Assembly: GCF_012911935.1 (NCBI RefSeq)
Contig: NZ_JAAXLA010000003.1
Location: 143,481 to 207,480, forward strand
DNA: 64,000 nucleotides
Reading direction: 5' to 3'
From: Pseudonocardia acidicola
GTDB taxonomy: Bacteria > Actinomycetota > Actinomycetes > Mycobacteriales > Pseudonocardiaceae
Each line of letters begins with the position of its first letter. Position 1 is the first letter of the stretch. A program made the translations under genes and the position numbers. The notes below the pieces were generated by a model, which made no database searches, had not been told where the DNA came from, and saw nothing but the letters and a program-made list of their open reading frames with translations. Of the stretch, positions 1-22,318 are shown piece by piece.

Positions 1-2
1 CG

Positions 3-722
3 GGCGGCCGGCCGGTGCCGGATGCGGTGCCCGGCGCGGTGCGGCTGCGCGCCCTCACCCACGGCTCGCTCACCGGCCTCGACCTGGACGTGCCGGCGGG
101 TGAGCTGCTCGGGGTGGTCGCGACCGACCCGGCCGACGCGGTCGCGCTGCTGGCCTGCCTGGGCCGCGAGGCCGACCCGGACGACGGCGCGGTCGAACTC
201 GACGGGGTCGCGCTCACCGAGTTCACCCCGGAGCAGGCCCGCCGCGCGGTGCTGGTCGCCGCGCACGACGCCGAACTGTTCTCCGGGACGGTGCGCGACA
301 ACGTGCTCGCCGCGGCCGGCCCGGGCGCCGACCTCGAACCCGCGATGGCCGCCGCGCAGGCCGACCAGGTCGCCGACGCGCTCCCGGCGGGCCGGGACAC
401 CGAGATCTCCGAGCAGGGCCGCTCGCTGTCGGGTGGGCAACGGCAGCGGGTCGCGCTGGCCCGCGCGCTCGCCGCGAACGCACCGGTCCTGGTCCTGCAC
501 GACCCGACCACCGCCGTGGACACCGTGACCGAGGCCCGCATCGCCGCAGGGCTGCGCGACGTCCGTCGCGGCCGCACGACGATCGTGCTGACCACCAGCC
601 CGGCGCTGCTCGCGGTCACCGACCGGGTCGTCGTCCTCGACGACGGCCGGGTCATCGCGCAGGGCCGGCACTCCGACCTGCTGCACGCCGACACCCACTA
701 CCGGAAGACGGTGCTGGCATGA
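3..722 (+). CDS. ABC half-transporter, C-terminal nucleotide-binding domain (5' end outside window)
   Basis: The frame is open to the left edge, so only the nucleotide-binding domain of what is probably a fused membrane/ATPase half-transporter is visible. The signature LSGGQRQRVALARAL is perfect. The Walker A region reads GVVATDPADAV and lacks the GKS/T lysine. The Walker B region reads VLVLHDPTTAVD, with His where the Mg-binding Asp belongs and Asp in place of the catalytic Glu. The domain should therefore donate its signature loop but hydrolyse ATP poorly itself. Its stop overlaps the next ABC gene by ATGA, so the two are almost surely co-translated and form a heterodimer. Siderophore neighbours suggest export or IrtAB-like uptake of the siderophore; the direction is not visible from sequence. 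Confidence 0.88.
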   Translation, partial: GGRPVPDAVPGAVRLRALTHGSLTGLDLDVPAGELLGVVATDPADAVALLACLGREADPDDGAVELDGVALTEFTPEQARRAVLVAAHDAELFSGTVRDNVLAAAGPGADLEPAMAAAQADQVADALPAGRDTEISEQGRSLSGGQRQRVALARALAANAPVLVLHDPTTAVDTVTEARIAAGLRDVRRGRTTIVLTTSPALLAVTDRVVVLDDGRVIAQGRHSDLLHADTHYRKTVLA

Positions 723-2467
723 GCCGGGAGCTGCTCCCCGTCGCCGGCGGCGCCCGCACCCGCGCCGCGATCGCCGAACTACTGCGCCCGCACCGGGTGC
801 GCGCCGGCCTCGCGGTGGCGGCGCTGGTGGCCGGGGCCGCGGTCAGCCTGCTCGCGGCGCCGCTGCTGGGACGGATCGTCGACCTCGTGGTGGCCGGCCA
901 CCCGCCGTCGGCGATCACCGGGCCGGTGCTGCTGCTGGTCGCGGTGGCGATCGGTCAGGGGCTGCTCGCGGTGCTGGGCATCGCGCTGGTCGCCCGGGTC
1001 GGCGAGGGCATGCTCGCCGCGCTGCGCGAGCGCTTCGTGGGACGCGCGCTGGGCCTGCCCCTGGAGCGCATCGAACGGGCCGGTTCCGGCGACCTCACCT
1101 CCCGGGTGACCGCGGACGTGTCGCTGGTCGGCGATGCGGTGCGCGACGCGGTCCCGGAGTTCGCCCGCGCCGGCCTGATCATCGCGCTGACCCTGGTCGG
1201 GCTCGCGGTGCTGGACTGGCGGTTCCTGCTCGCCGCGCTGCTGGCCGTCCCGGTGCAGGTGGCCACCGCGCGCTGGTACCTGACCCGCTCGACCCCGCTG
1301 TACCGTGAGCAGCGCCTCGTCGGCGGCGCCCAGCAGCAGCAACTGCTCGACACCGTCGGGGGCGCCGCGACCGTCCGGGCGTTCCGGCTCCGCGGCGACC
1401 ACACCGAGCGGGTCACCCGGCGCTCCCAGGACGTGGTCGACCTGGCGATGCGGGTGGTCCGGCTGCAGACCGGGTTCTTCGGCCGGCTCAACCTCGCCGA
1501 GTTCGCCGGCGCCGCGGCCGTACTGGCGACCGGGTTCTTCCTGGTCCGCGACGGAGCGGCCTCGATCGGCACGGTGAGCGCCGCGGCGCTGTACTTCATC
1601 AACCTGTTCACCCCGGTCAACCAGGTGCTGTTCCTGCTCGACACCGTGCAGTCGGCCGGGGCGAGCCTGGCCCGCATCGTCGGGGTGGCGGACCTGCCGC
1701 CGGAGCGGGAGCCCGAGCACCCGGTGCGCCCGGCCGACGCGTCGGTACGCGCCAAGGGCGTCGGCCACTCCTATGTGGACGGCCACGAGGTGCTGGACGG
1801 GGTGGATCTGGACATCGCACCGGGCACCCGGGTCGCGCTCGTGGGAGCCAGCGGGGCCGGCAAGACGACGCTGGCCAAGCTGCTCGCCGGGGTGCACCGG
1901 CCGGCCCGCGGCACGATCGACATCGGCGGCGCGGGTCTCGACGAGCAGGGCCCGGCCGTCGTCCGGGAGACGATCGCGCTGATCACGCAGGAGGTGCACG
2001 TCTTCGCCGGCCCGCTCGCCGACGACCTGCGGCTGGCCAAGCCGGGCGCCACCGCGGACGAGCTGCGCGCCGCACTGGCCGCGGTCGACGCGCTGCAGTG
2101 GGCCGAGGCGCTCACCGACGGGCTCGACACCGTCGTCGGGACCGGCGGGCACGCCCTGACGGCCGTTCAGGCCCAGCAACTCGCGCTGGCCCGGCTGGTG
2201 CTGGCCGACCCGCCGGTGGCGATCCTCGACGAGGCGACGGCCGAGGCGGGCAGCTCCGGGGCACGGGTGCTGGAGGGCGCCGCGCAGCGTGCGCTGGCCG
2301 GGCGCACCGGACTGATGGTCGCGCACCGGCTCACCCAGGCGGCCACCGCCGACACCGTGGTGGTGCTGGAGGCCGGCCGGGTGGTCGAGCAGGGCACCCA
2401 CGACGAGCTCGTGACCGCCGGGGGCCGATACGCCCGGTTGTGGGCGGCGTGGTCGGACGCGCGTTGA
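719..2467 (+). CDS. ABC half-transporter, membrane domain plus ATPase
   Basis: This is a 582-residue half-transporter with an N-terminal six-helix exporter-type membrane domain (about residues 30-320) and a nucleotide-binding domain (about 345-575). Walker A (VGASGAGKTTLAKLLAG), the Q-loop (ITQEVHVF), Walker B (VAILDEAT) and the H-loop (VAHRL) are intact. The signature is altered to LTAVQ and the D-loop to AEAG. It complements the preceding gene, whose signature is intact and Walker motifs are lost, so the pair should have one working ATP site. ATGA overlap with the upstream gene shows translational coupling. An iron box follows 20 bases after the stop and controls the next gene. The likely role is siderophore transport. 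Confidence 0.9.
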   Translation: MSRELLPVAGGARTRAAIAELLRPHRVRAGLAVAALVAGAAVSLLAAPLLGRIVDLVVAGHPPSAITGPVLLLVAVAIGQGLLAVLGIALVARVGEGMLAALRERFVGRALGLPLERIERAGSGDLTSRVTADVSLVGDAVRDAVPEFARAGLIIALTLVGLAVLDWRFLLAALLAVPVQVATARWYLTRSTPLYREQRLVGGAQQQQLLDTVGGAATVRAFRLRGDHTERVTRRSQDVVDLAMRVVRLQTGFFGRLNLAEFAGAAAVLATGFFLVRDGAASIGTVSAAALYFINLFTPVNQVLFLLDTVQSAGASLARIVGVADLPPEREPEHPVRPADASVRAKGVGHSYVDGHEVLDGVDLDIAPGTRVALVGASGAGKTTLAKLLAGVHRPARGTIDIGGAGLDEQGPAVVRETIALITQEVHVFAGPLADDLRLAKPGATADELRAALAAVDALQWAEALTDGLDTVVGTGGHALTAVQAQQLALARLVLADPPVAILDEATAEAGSSGARVLEGAAQRALAGRTGLMVAHRLTQAATADTVVVLEAGRVVEQGTHDELVTAGGRYARLWAAWSDAR

Positions 2468-2486
2468 TCGGGACTTGACGATCGGG

Positions 2487-2505
2487 TTCGGGTAGGCAAA
2501 CCTAA
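2487..2505 (+). promoter_or_regulatory. DtxR/IdeR-type iron box
   Basis: The 19-base site, whose core is TAGGCAAACCTAA, agrees closely with the iron-box consensus in which TTAGG and CCTAA half-sites flank a TAGGCTAA-like centre. It lies 52 bases upstream of the siderophore-binding lipoprotein start, where a bound iron-loaded repressor would block transcription. It therefore predicts induction of that gene under iron starvation. Confidence 0.8.
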
Positions 2506-2556
2506 CTCGACCGAATGATCCGGTATCGGCCCCTTCGCCCCGATGGAGGACCTCTG

Positions 2557-3558
2557 ATGGCTCGCGCCACTTCCCTGCTCCCACCCCGCGGAGGGCCCCG
2601 GTTCGCCCGGGCGCTCGGCGCCGCCGCGCTCGTGATCGCAGCGGTGGCCGGCTGCGGCAACCGCGAGGCCCCGTCCCCGGCCGCCGGTGACGCCGCGCCG
2701 GGCGCCTTCCCCGTGACCATCACGCACTCCTTCGGCGAGACGACGATCCCGGCGGAGCCCAAGCGCGTCGTGGCCGTCGGGTTCAACGAGGCCGACTTCG
2801 TGCTCGCCCTCGGTGTCGTCCCGGTCGGGGTGCGCGACTTCATCGGCGAGTTCCCCGAACAGACCCGGCCCTGGGCCCAGGCGGCGCTCGGCGGCGCCAC
2901 GCCCGAGGTCGTCGGCGGCAACGAGATCGACATCGAGAAGGTCGCCGCACTCAAGCCGGACCTGATCATGGGCGTCTACTCGTTCATGGACCAGAGCACC
3001 TACCAGACCCTCTCCAAGATCGCGCCGACGGTGCCCGCGCTCACCGGCGACGGTGCCGCCGCGACCTGGCAGGAACAGACCCGGGTCACCGGCAAGGCAC
3101 TGGGCCGGGCGTCCAGGGCGGAGGAGGTCATCGCGGCCACCGAGAAGAAGTTCGCCGACACGAGGGCGGCCCACCCCGAGTTCGCCGGCAAGACCATGGC
3201 GCTGGACTTCATCGTCGAGGGCACGGCCTACAAGCTCGGCACCGACGACCTGCGCGCCCAGACCTTCTCCAGCCTCGGCTTCGACGTCGGCGCCACCACC
3301 GAGACCCTCAGCGACGAGCGCCTGTCCGAGCTCGACAAGGACGTGCTCGTCGTCGTGGGCGTGCCGAAACAGGCCCTCACCGACAACCAGGTGTTCCAGA
3401 ACCTGAAGGCCGTCAGGGAGAACCGCGTCGTCTACCTCGGCGACTACGGCACCGAGTTCAGCGGCGCCATCGGCTTCGGCAGCCCGCTCAGCCTGCCGTA
3501 CGCGATCGACATCGTCGCGCCGCAGCTGGCGTCGGCGCTGGGCGGCGGCGCCGGCTGA
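2557..3558 (+). CDS. Iron-siderophore ABC transporter substrate-binding lipoprotein
   Basis: The start at 2557 is chosen because GGAGGA lies 6 bases upstream and the protein then begins with a short basic region, a hydrophobic stretch and the lipobox VAGC near residue 29. The 333-residue product is a FepB/FhuD-type periplasmic-binding protein (Peripla_BP_2) with the typical opening PKRVVAVG, a segment on which gate it lands (LKPDLIMGVYS) and a C-terminal segment that names the alternative closing face (VVYLGDYG). It should capture the ferric siderophore at the outer membrane face. No FecCD-type permease or dedicated ATPase is adjacent, which is unusual, so it must work with a permease elsewhere. 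An iron box directly upstream predicts iron repression. Confidence 0.92.
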   Translation: MARATSLLPPRGGPRFARALGAAALVIAAVAGCGNREAPSPAAGDAAPGAFPVTITHSFGETTIPAEPKRVVAVGFNEADFVLALGVVPVGVRDFIGEFPEQTRPWAQAALGGATPEVVGGNEIDIEKVAALKPDLIMGVYSFMDQSTYQTLSKIAPTVPALTGDGAAATWQEQTRVTGKALGRASRAEEVIAATEKKFADTRAAHPEFAGKTMALDFIVEGTAYKLGTDDLRAQTFSSLGFDVGATTETLSDERLSELDKDVLVVVGVPKQALTDNQVFQNLKAVRENRVVYLGDYGTEFSGAIGFGSPLSLPYAIDIVAPQLASALGGGAG

Positions 3559-3575
3559 CCTCGGCGCCACGACGA

Positions 3576-3608
3576 CAGGGGCGGGACCGGTGAACGGTCC
3601 CGCCCCTG
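3576..3608. terminator. Bidirectional terminator hairpin
   Basis: A perfect 14-base-pair stem (CAGGGGCGGGACCG and its complement) encloses a five-base loop between the convergent lipoprotein and catalase genes. There is no clear T-tract, as is common for high-GC actinobacterial terminators. Confidence 0.8.
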
Positions 3609-3630
3609 CGTGGCCGCCCGTCGGCTCCGG

Positions 3631-5088
3631 TCAGCCCTGCTCGGCCCGGACGCCGGCCTCGACCTTGTCGCCCAGGTCCTTGTCCACATTGCGCCAGTAC
3701 TCGAAGGCGCGCTGCAGGACCGGCTCGGTCACCCCGTCGAGCAGGTGACCCACGATGTTGTCGGTCAGACGCTCCCGCGCGGGGTCGTCGAGCACCGTGC
3801 GGACCATCGTTCCGGCCTGGCCCCAGTCGTCGTCGTCCGGGCGCTTGGTGTAGGCGGTGCGCACCATGTCCCCGTCGGTGTGCCAGCCCACCGGCTTGTA
3901 GTGCTCGCTGTCGGCGCGCGGGCCGCCCTTGGAGTTCGGCGCGTACACCGGGTCCGACACGTTCACGTACCGCATCGCGCCGTCCTTGCTGTAGCTGTGC
4001 ACGGGCGACTTGGGCGCGTTCACCGGGATCTGCTTGTAGTTCACGCCGAGGCGGTGACGGTGCGCGTCCGCGTAGGAGAACAGCCGGCCCAGCAGCATCT
4101 TGTCCGGGCTCGGGGCGGTCCCGGGCACGAGGTTGTTGGGCTCGAAGGCCGCCTGCTCGATCTCGGTGTGGTAATCGGTCGGGTTGCGGTCCAGCGTCAT
4201 CCGGCCGACCTCGATCAGCGGGTAGTCGCCGTGCGGCCACACCTTGGTCAGGTCGAACGGGTTGAACCGGTAGGTCTTGGCGTCGTCGAACGGCATGATC
4301 TGCATCTTCAGCGTCCAGCTCGGGAATTCACCGCGCTCGATCGCCTCGTACAGGTCCCGGGTGTGGTAATCGGTGTCCACCGACGCCATGTGGTCGGCCT
4401 CGGCCTGGGTGAAGAACCCGATGCCCTGGTCGGTCTTGAAGTGGTATTTCACCCAGAACTTCTCACCGGCGGCATTGACCCACATGTAGGCGTGTGAACT
4501 GTAGCCGTTCATGTGCCGCCAGGTCCTCGGGATACCGCGGTCCCCCATCAGCCAGGTCACCTGGTGCGCGGACTCCGGCGACAGGGTCCAGAAGTCCCAC
4601 TGCATGTCGTGGTCGCGCAGGTTGTTGCGGGCGAGGCGCTTCTGCGAGCGGATGAAGTGCTGGAACTTCAGCGGGTCACGGACGAAGAAGACCGGGGTGT
4701 TGTTCCCGACCATGTCGTAGACGCCCTCGCTGGTGTAGAACTTCAGCGCGAAGCCGCGGGGGTCGCGCCAGGTGTCGGGGCTGCCCCGCTCACCGGCCAC
4801 CGTGGAGAACCGGGCCAGCATGTCGGTCCTCGTGCCCGGCTGGAACACCGCGGCCTTGGTGTAGGCGCTGACGTCGCTGGTGACCTCGAAACGGCCGAAG
4901 GCGCCGCCGCCCTTGGCGTGCGGCTGGCGTTCGGGTATCCGCTCGCGGTTGAACTGCGCCATCTGCTCGATGAGGTAGTGGTCCTGCAGAAGGACCGGTC
5001 CGTCCGGACCGACGGTGAGCGAGTACTCGTCGCTCTCGACCGGGATACCGGCATCCGTCGTGGTCGGAACGGGTTTCGACTGCGTCAC
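3631..5088 (-). CDS. katA: Monofunctional haem catalase
   Basis: The 485-residue product is a small-subunit (clade 3 type) catalase that dismutates hydrogen peroxide. Visible family motifs are the distal-side region [20 protein letters not shown], the downstream [20 protein letters not shown] and the proximal haem-ligand signature [12 protein letters not shown] with its Tyr. The start is the GTG at 5088, preceded by GAGGAGG; a longer open frame upstream looks non-coding. It sits between the iron-uptake lipoprotein and the siderophore synthetase, convergent with the former, which fits the link between iron supply and peroxide stress. No fur/oxyR-type regulator is adjacent. The symbol katA is used in the general sense. 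Confidence 0.95.
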   Translation of the reverse strand: MTQSKPVPTTTDAGIPVESDEYSLTVGPDGPVLLQDHYLIEQMAQFNRERIPERQPHAKGGGAFGRFEVTSDVSAYTKAAVFQPGTRTDMLARFSTVAGERGSPDTWRDPRGFALKFYTSEGVYDMVGNNTPVFFVRDPLKFQHFIRSQKRLARNNLRDHDMQWDFWTLSPESAHQVTWLMGDRGIPRTWRHMNGYSSHAYMWVNAAGEKFWVKYHFKTDQGIGFFTQAEADHMASVDTDYHTRDLYEAIERGEFPSWTLKMQIMPFDDAKTYRFNPFDLTKVWPHGDYPLIEVGRMTLDRNPTDYHTEIEQAAFEPNNLVPGTAPSPDKMLLGRLFSYADAHRHRLGVNYKQIPVNAPKSPVHSYSKDGAMRYVNVSDPVYAPNSKGGPRADSEHYKPVGWHTDGDMVRTAYTKRPDDDDWGQAGTMVRTVLDDPARERLTDNIVGHLLDGVTEPVLQRAFEYWRNVDKDLGDKVEAGVRAEQG

Positions 5089-5478
5089 TGCTGTGCCTCC
5101 TCGTGCTGGTCTGCGCCCGCGGGAGGTCCCGCGGTCGTGCAGCCGGGGTACCCGCCCCAGGACGCCGGCTCGGCCGCGTCGACCGTGACGCCGTGGTCCG
5201 CGCCCGGCGTACGGCCGGGCGCGTCCCGGCCGGTGGAGGCGAGAACCATGACGCGAACAACCCTCCCGCATCTCCTGGAACGAGCCAAGGCTTTCTGCGG
5301 GCGATCAGAATTGACCGGCAACCGGTCATCGAGCGGAAATCGCTCGCATTCGGACTCTATCCGGCTTGATCATAATCGCCGGCGGTCGGTGTCTCGAACG
5401 ATCTCCGAAAACCGTTGTTCAGCGATTGGCGACATCGGCCGGCACGACGCCCGGTGCCCCCGGCCGCGCGGCGTCGGA
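5089..5478 (-). promoter_or_regulatory. Catalase upstream region with GACCGG-CAA-CCGGTC palindrome
   Basis: This 390-base gap separates the NRPS stop from the catalase start and no gene was found in it. A perfect inverted repeat, GACCGG and CCGGTC separated by CAA, lies at 5313-5327 about 225 bases upstream of the catalase start, close to a second short dyad (GAGCG/CGCTC at 5331-5345). These could form an operator or the NRPS transcript end. The catalase promoter must lie here, but no -10 box was confidently assigned. Confidence 0.4.
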
Positions 5479-19320
<13,842 letters not shown>

Positions 19321-19366
19321 CGGCTCCATCGGCACAGCGGGTACGGGGTCAGCAGGTGGGGAGGGG

Positions 19367-19591
19367 TCAGGCCGTCCCGTCGCGTTCCATCCGCTCGACG
19401 AGGCTGCGCGGCCGCAGGTCGGTCCAGTACGCCTCGATGTGGTCCAGGCAGGCGCGCCGGGTGTCCGGCCCGTGCTGCACGGTCCAGCCGTCGGGCACCG
19501 GCACGAAGGTGGGCCACAGCGAGTACTGGCCCTCGTCGTTGCGCAGCGCGTGGAAGGTGCCGTTCTCGTCGTCGAAGGGGTTCGTGGACAT
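19367..19591 (-). CDS. mbtH: MbtH-like NRPS accessory protein
   Basis: The 74-residue protein carries the MbtH signature: NPFDDE near the N-terminus, the [14 protein letters not shown] block and a C-terminal [12 protein letters not shown] segment. MbtH proteins bind adenylation domains and are needed for their folding or activity. It lies 46 bases upstream of the NRPS start and 33 bases after the ornithine hydroxylase stop, with AGGAGA before its ATG, so it is translated from the same operon. Length and motifs are normal for the family. Confidence 0.97.
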   Translation of the reverse strand: MSTNPFDDENGTFHALRNDEGQYSLWPTFVPVPDGWTVQHGPDTRRACLDHIEAYWTDLRPRSLVERMERDGTA

Positions 19592-19624
19592 GGCTGTCTC
19601 CTGGAAGAAGTCGGGCGGGAACGC

Positions 19625-20980
19625 TCAGCGGGCGGCGGGCGCGTCGGCGAGCGCGGCGCGGGCCGGGGCGGCCGCGGCAGGCGCGGTGGTGCCGGCGATC
19701 GACGCGACGATCTCACCGGAGCGGACCGCGATGTTCGACAGCAGCGTCGAGGTGATGCCGTGCGTGTGCTCGGTCGCGCCCTGCACGTAGATGCCGGCCG
19801 TGACGTCGGCGGTGGTGGCGATCCGGTAGTCGCGCCGGATGTCCAGGCGCCCCACGGCGTCGCGGCCGCACGACCCCGCGAGGTCGCCGAGCAGCCAGAG
19901 CGGGTCGGTCGCCCGGTAGCCGGTGGCGTACACGACGACGTCGGAGGTGAGTACCTCACGCTCACCGTCGATCATCGACTCGACCGCGAGCTCGACCCGG
20001 TCGTCGATCTCGACGACGTCGGCCACCCGGGTGACGTTGAGGAAGCGCAGGCGCTCCCGCCCGGCCACCCGCTCGTGGTAGTGCCGCCGGTACAACCCGT
20101 CGATCAGCTCGGGGTCGACCACCGAGTAGTTCGTGTTCGCGTGGTAGCCCATGATCTGCTGCTTGACCTCGTCGGGCGCGGTGTAGAAGTCGTCCACCGC
20201 GGCCGGGTCGAAGATCCGGTTGGCGAACGAGCTGTCGTCGGCCGGGCTGTAGCCGTAGCGGGCGAACACCGCACACACCTCGGCGGTCGGGAAGCTGCGG
20301 TGCAGGTAGTCGACGCTCTCCGCAGCGCTCTGCCCGGCCCCGACGACGGCGATCCGCTCGGGGGTGGTGCCGGCGACGCCCGGCACCTTGTGCAGCAGCT
20401 CGCAGTTGTGCCAGATCCGGTCGGACAGGGTCACCCCGCGCGGCAGCCGCGGGGTCAGCCCGGTGGCCAGGACGACGTTGCGGGCCCGTTGTCGGACGGC
20501 CCGGCCGTCGGCGCGGCGGGTCACCACGTCGAGGAGTCGCACGCCCGCGCCGTCGCGCACCGGCTCGATCTCCACGACCTCGGCGTCGTAGTCGACCTGC
20601 TCGCCGAACCCGGCCGCGGCCCACTCGAGGTAGTCGTGGAACTCCAGGCGGGTCGGGAACGCGCTGCCGTAGTTGATGAAGTCGACGAGGCGTTCCCGGC
20701 TGTGCAGGTAGGACAGGAAGCTGAACGGGCTGCCCGGGTTCCGCAGCGTCACCAGATCCTTGAGATAGGACACCTGCATCGTGGCGTCCTCCAGCAGCAT
20801 GCCGCGGTGCCAGCCGAACCGGGGCTGCCGCTCGACGAACCGTGCCGCCAGCTGCTCCCCCGGCGTCACGCCTGCGTTGTGCTCGGCGATCGCGATCGCC
20901 AGCGCCAGGTTGGAGGGTCCGAAGCCGACGCCGACGACGTCGAGAACGGGGCCGGGGCGTGCGGGAGCCGGGTACGACAT
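19625..20980 (-). CDS. L-ornithine N5-monooxygenase
   Basis: The 451-residue flavoenzyme belongs to the SidA/PvdA/CchB class, which hydroxylates the side-chain nitrogen of ornithine using FAD, NADPH and oxygen. The FAD-binding [12 protein letters not shown] is at residues ~15-26, the substrate-pocket region [15 protein letters not shown] follows, the NADPH site is [11 protein letters not shown], and the family-typical [13 protein letters not shown] is near the C-terminus. The ATG at 20980 is chosen because GAGAGG sits 6 bases upstream; the ATG at 20986 has no spacing. It is the first gene of the NRPS operon and supplies the hydroxyornithine predicted for module 3. An iron box lies upstream. 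Confidence 0.95.
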   Translation of the reverse strand: MSYPAPARPGPVLDVVGVGFGPSNLALAIAIAEHNAGVTPGEQLAARFVERQPRFGWHRGMLLEDATMQVSYLKDLVTLRNPGSPFSFLSYLHSRERLVDFINYGSAFPTRLEFHDYLEWAAAGFGEQVDYDAEVVEIEPVRDGAGVRLLDVVTRRADGRAVRQRARNVVLATGLTPRLPRGVTLSDRIWHNCELLHKVPGVAGTTPERIAVVGAGQSAAESVDYLHRSFPTAEVCAVFARYGYSPADDSSFANRIFDPAAVDDFYTAPDEVKQQIMGYHANTNYSVVDPELIDGLYRRHYHERVAGRERLRFLNVTRVADVVEIDDRVELAVESMIDGEREVLTSDVVVYATGYRATDPLWLLGDLAGSCGRDAVGRLDIRRDYRIATTADVTAGIYVQGATEHTHGITSTLLSNIAVRSGEIVASIAGTTAPAAAAPARAALADAPAAR

Positions 20981-21034
20981 CGTCATCCTCTCGATGGCCC
21001 GCACCTCGCGAAGCCATGATCGCCGATCCTTACC

Positions 21035-21053
21035 TAAGGGCAGGCTAACCATA
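21035..21053 (-). promoter_or_regulatory. DtxR/IdeR-type iron box for the NRPS operon
   Basis: A 19-base site with core AGGCTAACC matches the iron-box consensus at about 14 of 19 positions and lies 55 bases upstream of the hydroxylase start. A nearby second TTAGG/TAAGG-rich stretch up to 21068 may hold another weaker site. It predicts iron repression of hydroxylase, MbtH and NRPS together. Confidence 0.72.
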
Positions 21054-21183
21054 AAGATTGCCTTACCCGGAGGTCCAGACGAGTGGTGATGAACCCGGGA
21101 TCAACTACGCAGAGCGCTCATACTGCACCGAACGGATGTATCGCCACTCATGCCTGCGGCGGAATCGCAGGCCGGAGACACCG

Positions 21184-21215
21184 CAGCCCGGCACGCGGAT
21201 CCGCGTGCCGGGCTG
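21184..21215 (-). terminator. 32-base perfect palindrome, terminator of the secreted repeat gene
   Basis: The arms CAGCCCGGCACGCGGA and its exact complement abut with no spacer, 19 bases beyond the stop of the gene ending at 21235. In RNA it would fold into a very stable hairpin. Its core CCCGGCACGC/GCGTGCCGGG is the same as in the hairpin at 22234-22267. Confidence 0.75.
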
Positions 21216-21234
21216 ACGGAACGAACGCCGACGA

Positions 21235-21831
21235 TCAGCGCTGGACGATCCCGGAGTTTCCGGCATCGGACTGCACGCCGGACTGGGCGACTGGGCCGCC
21301 GGACAGGATCCCACCCAGGTTGATCGACGGGCTGACCTCCAGGCCGAGCCCGAGCAGGCCGCGCTCCTGGGACGCGAACCCGCCGTGCCCGTGCCCGCCG
21401 CCGAGCTGCTGGACGCCGGAGTTGGAGCGGTCGACCTGCACGGCCGACTGGCTGACCGGGCCACCGTTGCCGATCCCGCCGACATTGAGTGCCGGGTTCA
21501 CCTTCAGCACACCGTCGACCAGATGGGCAGCCTGGAAGGCCTCCGCACCGCCGCAGCCGCCCTCCTGCTGGACGCCGGAGTTGGACTGGTCGACCTGGAC
21601 CGCCTGCTGGCTGACCGGGCCGCCGTTCAGCACCCCACCCAGGTTCAGTGCCGGGCTGACGCCGGCATCGAGACCGACCAGGCCGCCACCCTGGGCCGCG
21701 ACCGGCCCGGAGCAGTGGCCGCCGTGACCATGGCTCTCGCCGGCGTTGGCGAGACCCGTCGCGACGAAGGCCAGCGGCACCGTCATCGCACTGACCGCCG
21801 CAACACGGCGGGCCGTCGTGCTCATCTGCAT
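21235..21831 (-). CDS. Secreted protein with three Gln/Asn-rich amyloid-like repeats
   Basis: The 198-residue protein opens with a signal peptide (MQMSTTARRVAAV, hydrophobic core, cleavage near ANA-GES at residues 29-31). The mature part holds three imperfect repeats of about 33 residues with the pattern P-x-(L/I)-N-(L/V)-GG-x2-x-GGPV-(S/A)-Q-x2-VQ-x-D-x2-NSG-x2-Q. A His/Gly-rich linker (GGGHGHGGF) lies between repeats 2 and 3. The regular spacing of Ser, Gln and Asn resembles curlin and chaplin amyloid repeats, but no named family was recognised. The first ATG (21831) has GAGGGG 8 bases upstream. Its signal peptide closely matches that of the next gene upstream (23128), implying duplication. 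A surface or hyphal-coat role is inference. Confidence 0.75.
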   Translation of the reverse strand: MQMSTTARRVAAVSAMTVPLAFVATGLANAGESHGHGGHCSGPVAAQGGGLVGLDAGVSPALNLGGVLNGGPVSQQAVQVDQSNSGVQQEGGCGGAEAFQAAHLVDGVLKVNPALNVGGIGNGGPVSQSAVQVDRSNSGVQQLGGGHGHGGFASQERGLLGLGLEVSPSINLGGILSGGPVAQSGVQSDAGNSGIVQR

Positions 21832-22233
21832 TGCTCGATCCCCTCGTTCGTGGACGTCCGATCGATCCGTTGCTCTCCGTGATCGATCTGATCGGGGACG
21901 CTAGCGGGGAGACCTCCGCCGAGTGATACTGAGGTCGCTGAGAACCTCCTCAGAACGGACTTTAATGCATAAAAAGGGCATTTGAATGATCAATGATCTC
22001 AACCCCGGGTGACAAAGTGAGCGACTGCTTACAACAGAGAGTTATCGGCCCCGGGCCGGTGCCGCCGGCACGGCAATCACAGGAATATGGTCCATATCAC
22101 TGTGAAGCAACCCCCGCGCGGGGACGACAGCGTGGCGGCCGAGTCGCCGGGAACCGCCTCGAAGAACCGAACCCCCTGGTCGACACGGCGCAGCCCGACC
22201 ACCCGCCCCTCGCCAACCGGGGCGCGCACGCCG
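21832..22233. other. Gene-free interval with promoter of the 21831 gene
   Basis: No convincing coding sequence was found in this stretch. The part next to the 21831 start is the most AT-rich in the neighbourhood (around 21960-22010, with runs such as TTTAATGCATAAAAAG), and presumably carries the leftward promoter. The remainder has coding-like composition in no frame. Confidence 0.5.
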
Positions 22234-22267
22234 CGACCCGGCACGCAAGCGTTCGCGTGCCGGGTCG
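22234..22267 (-). terminator. Terminator hairpin of the Pro-rich secreted gene
   Basis: A 13-base-pair perfect stem (CGACCCGGCACGC and its complement) with an eight-base loop lies 52 bases past the stop at 22319. The stem core is shared with the palindrome at 21184-21215. Confidence 0.72.
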
Positions 22268-22318
22268 CTTGGGGAGCACCGGGCGGTCAGCTGCCGCCCG
22301 GCGTGGGTCGAGCGCGGG

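Noticed and set aside
5089..5271. N-terminal extension of catalase
   Set aside because: The upstream codons are Arg/Gly-rich and a GTG with GAGGAGG fits the normal family start at 5088.
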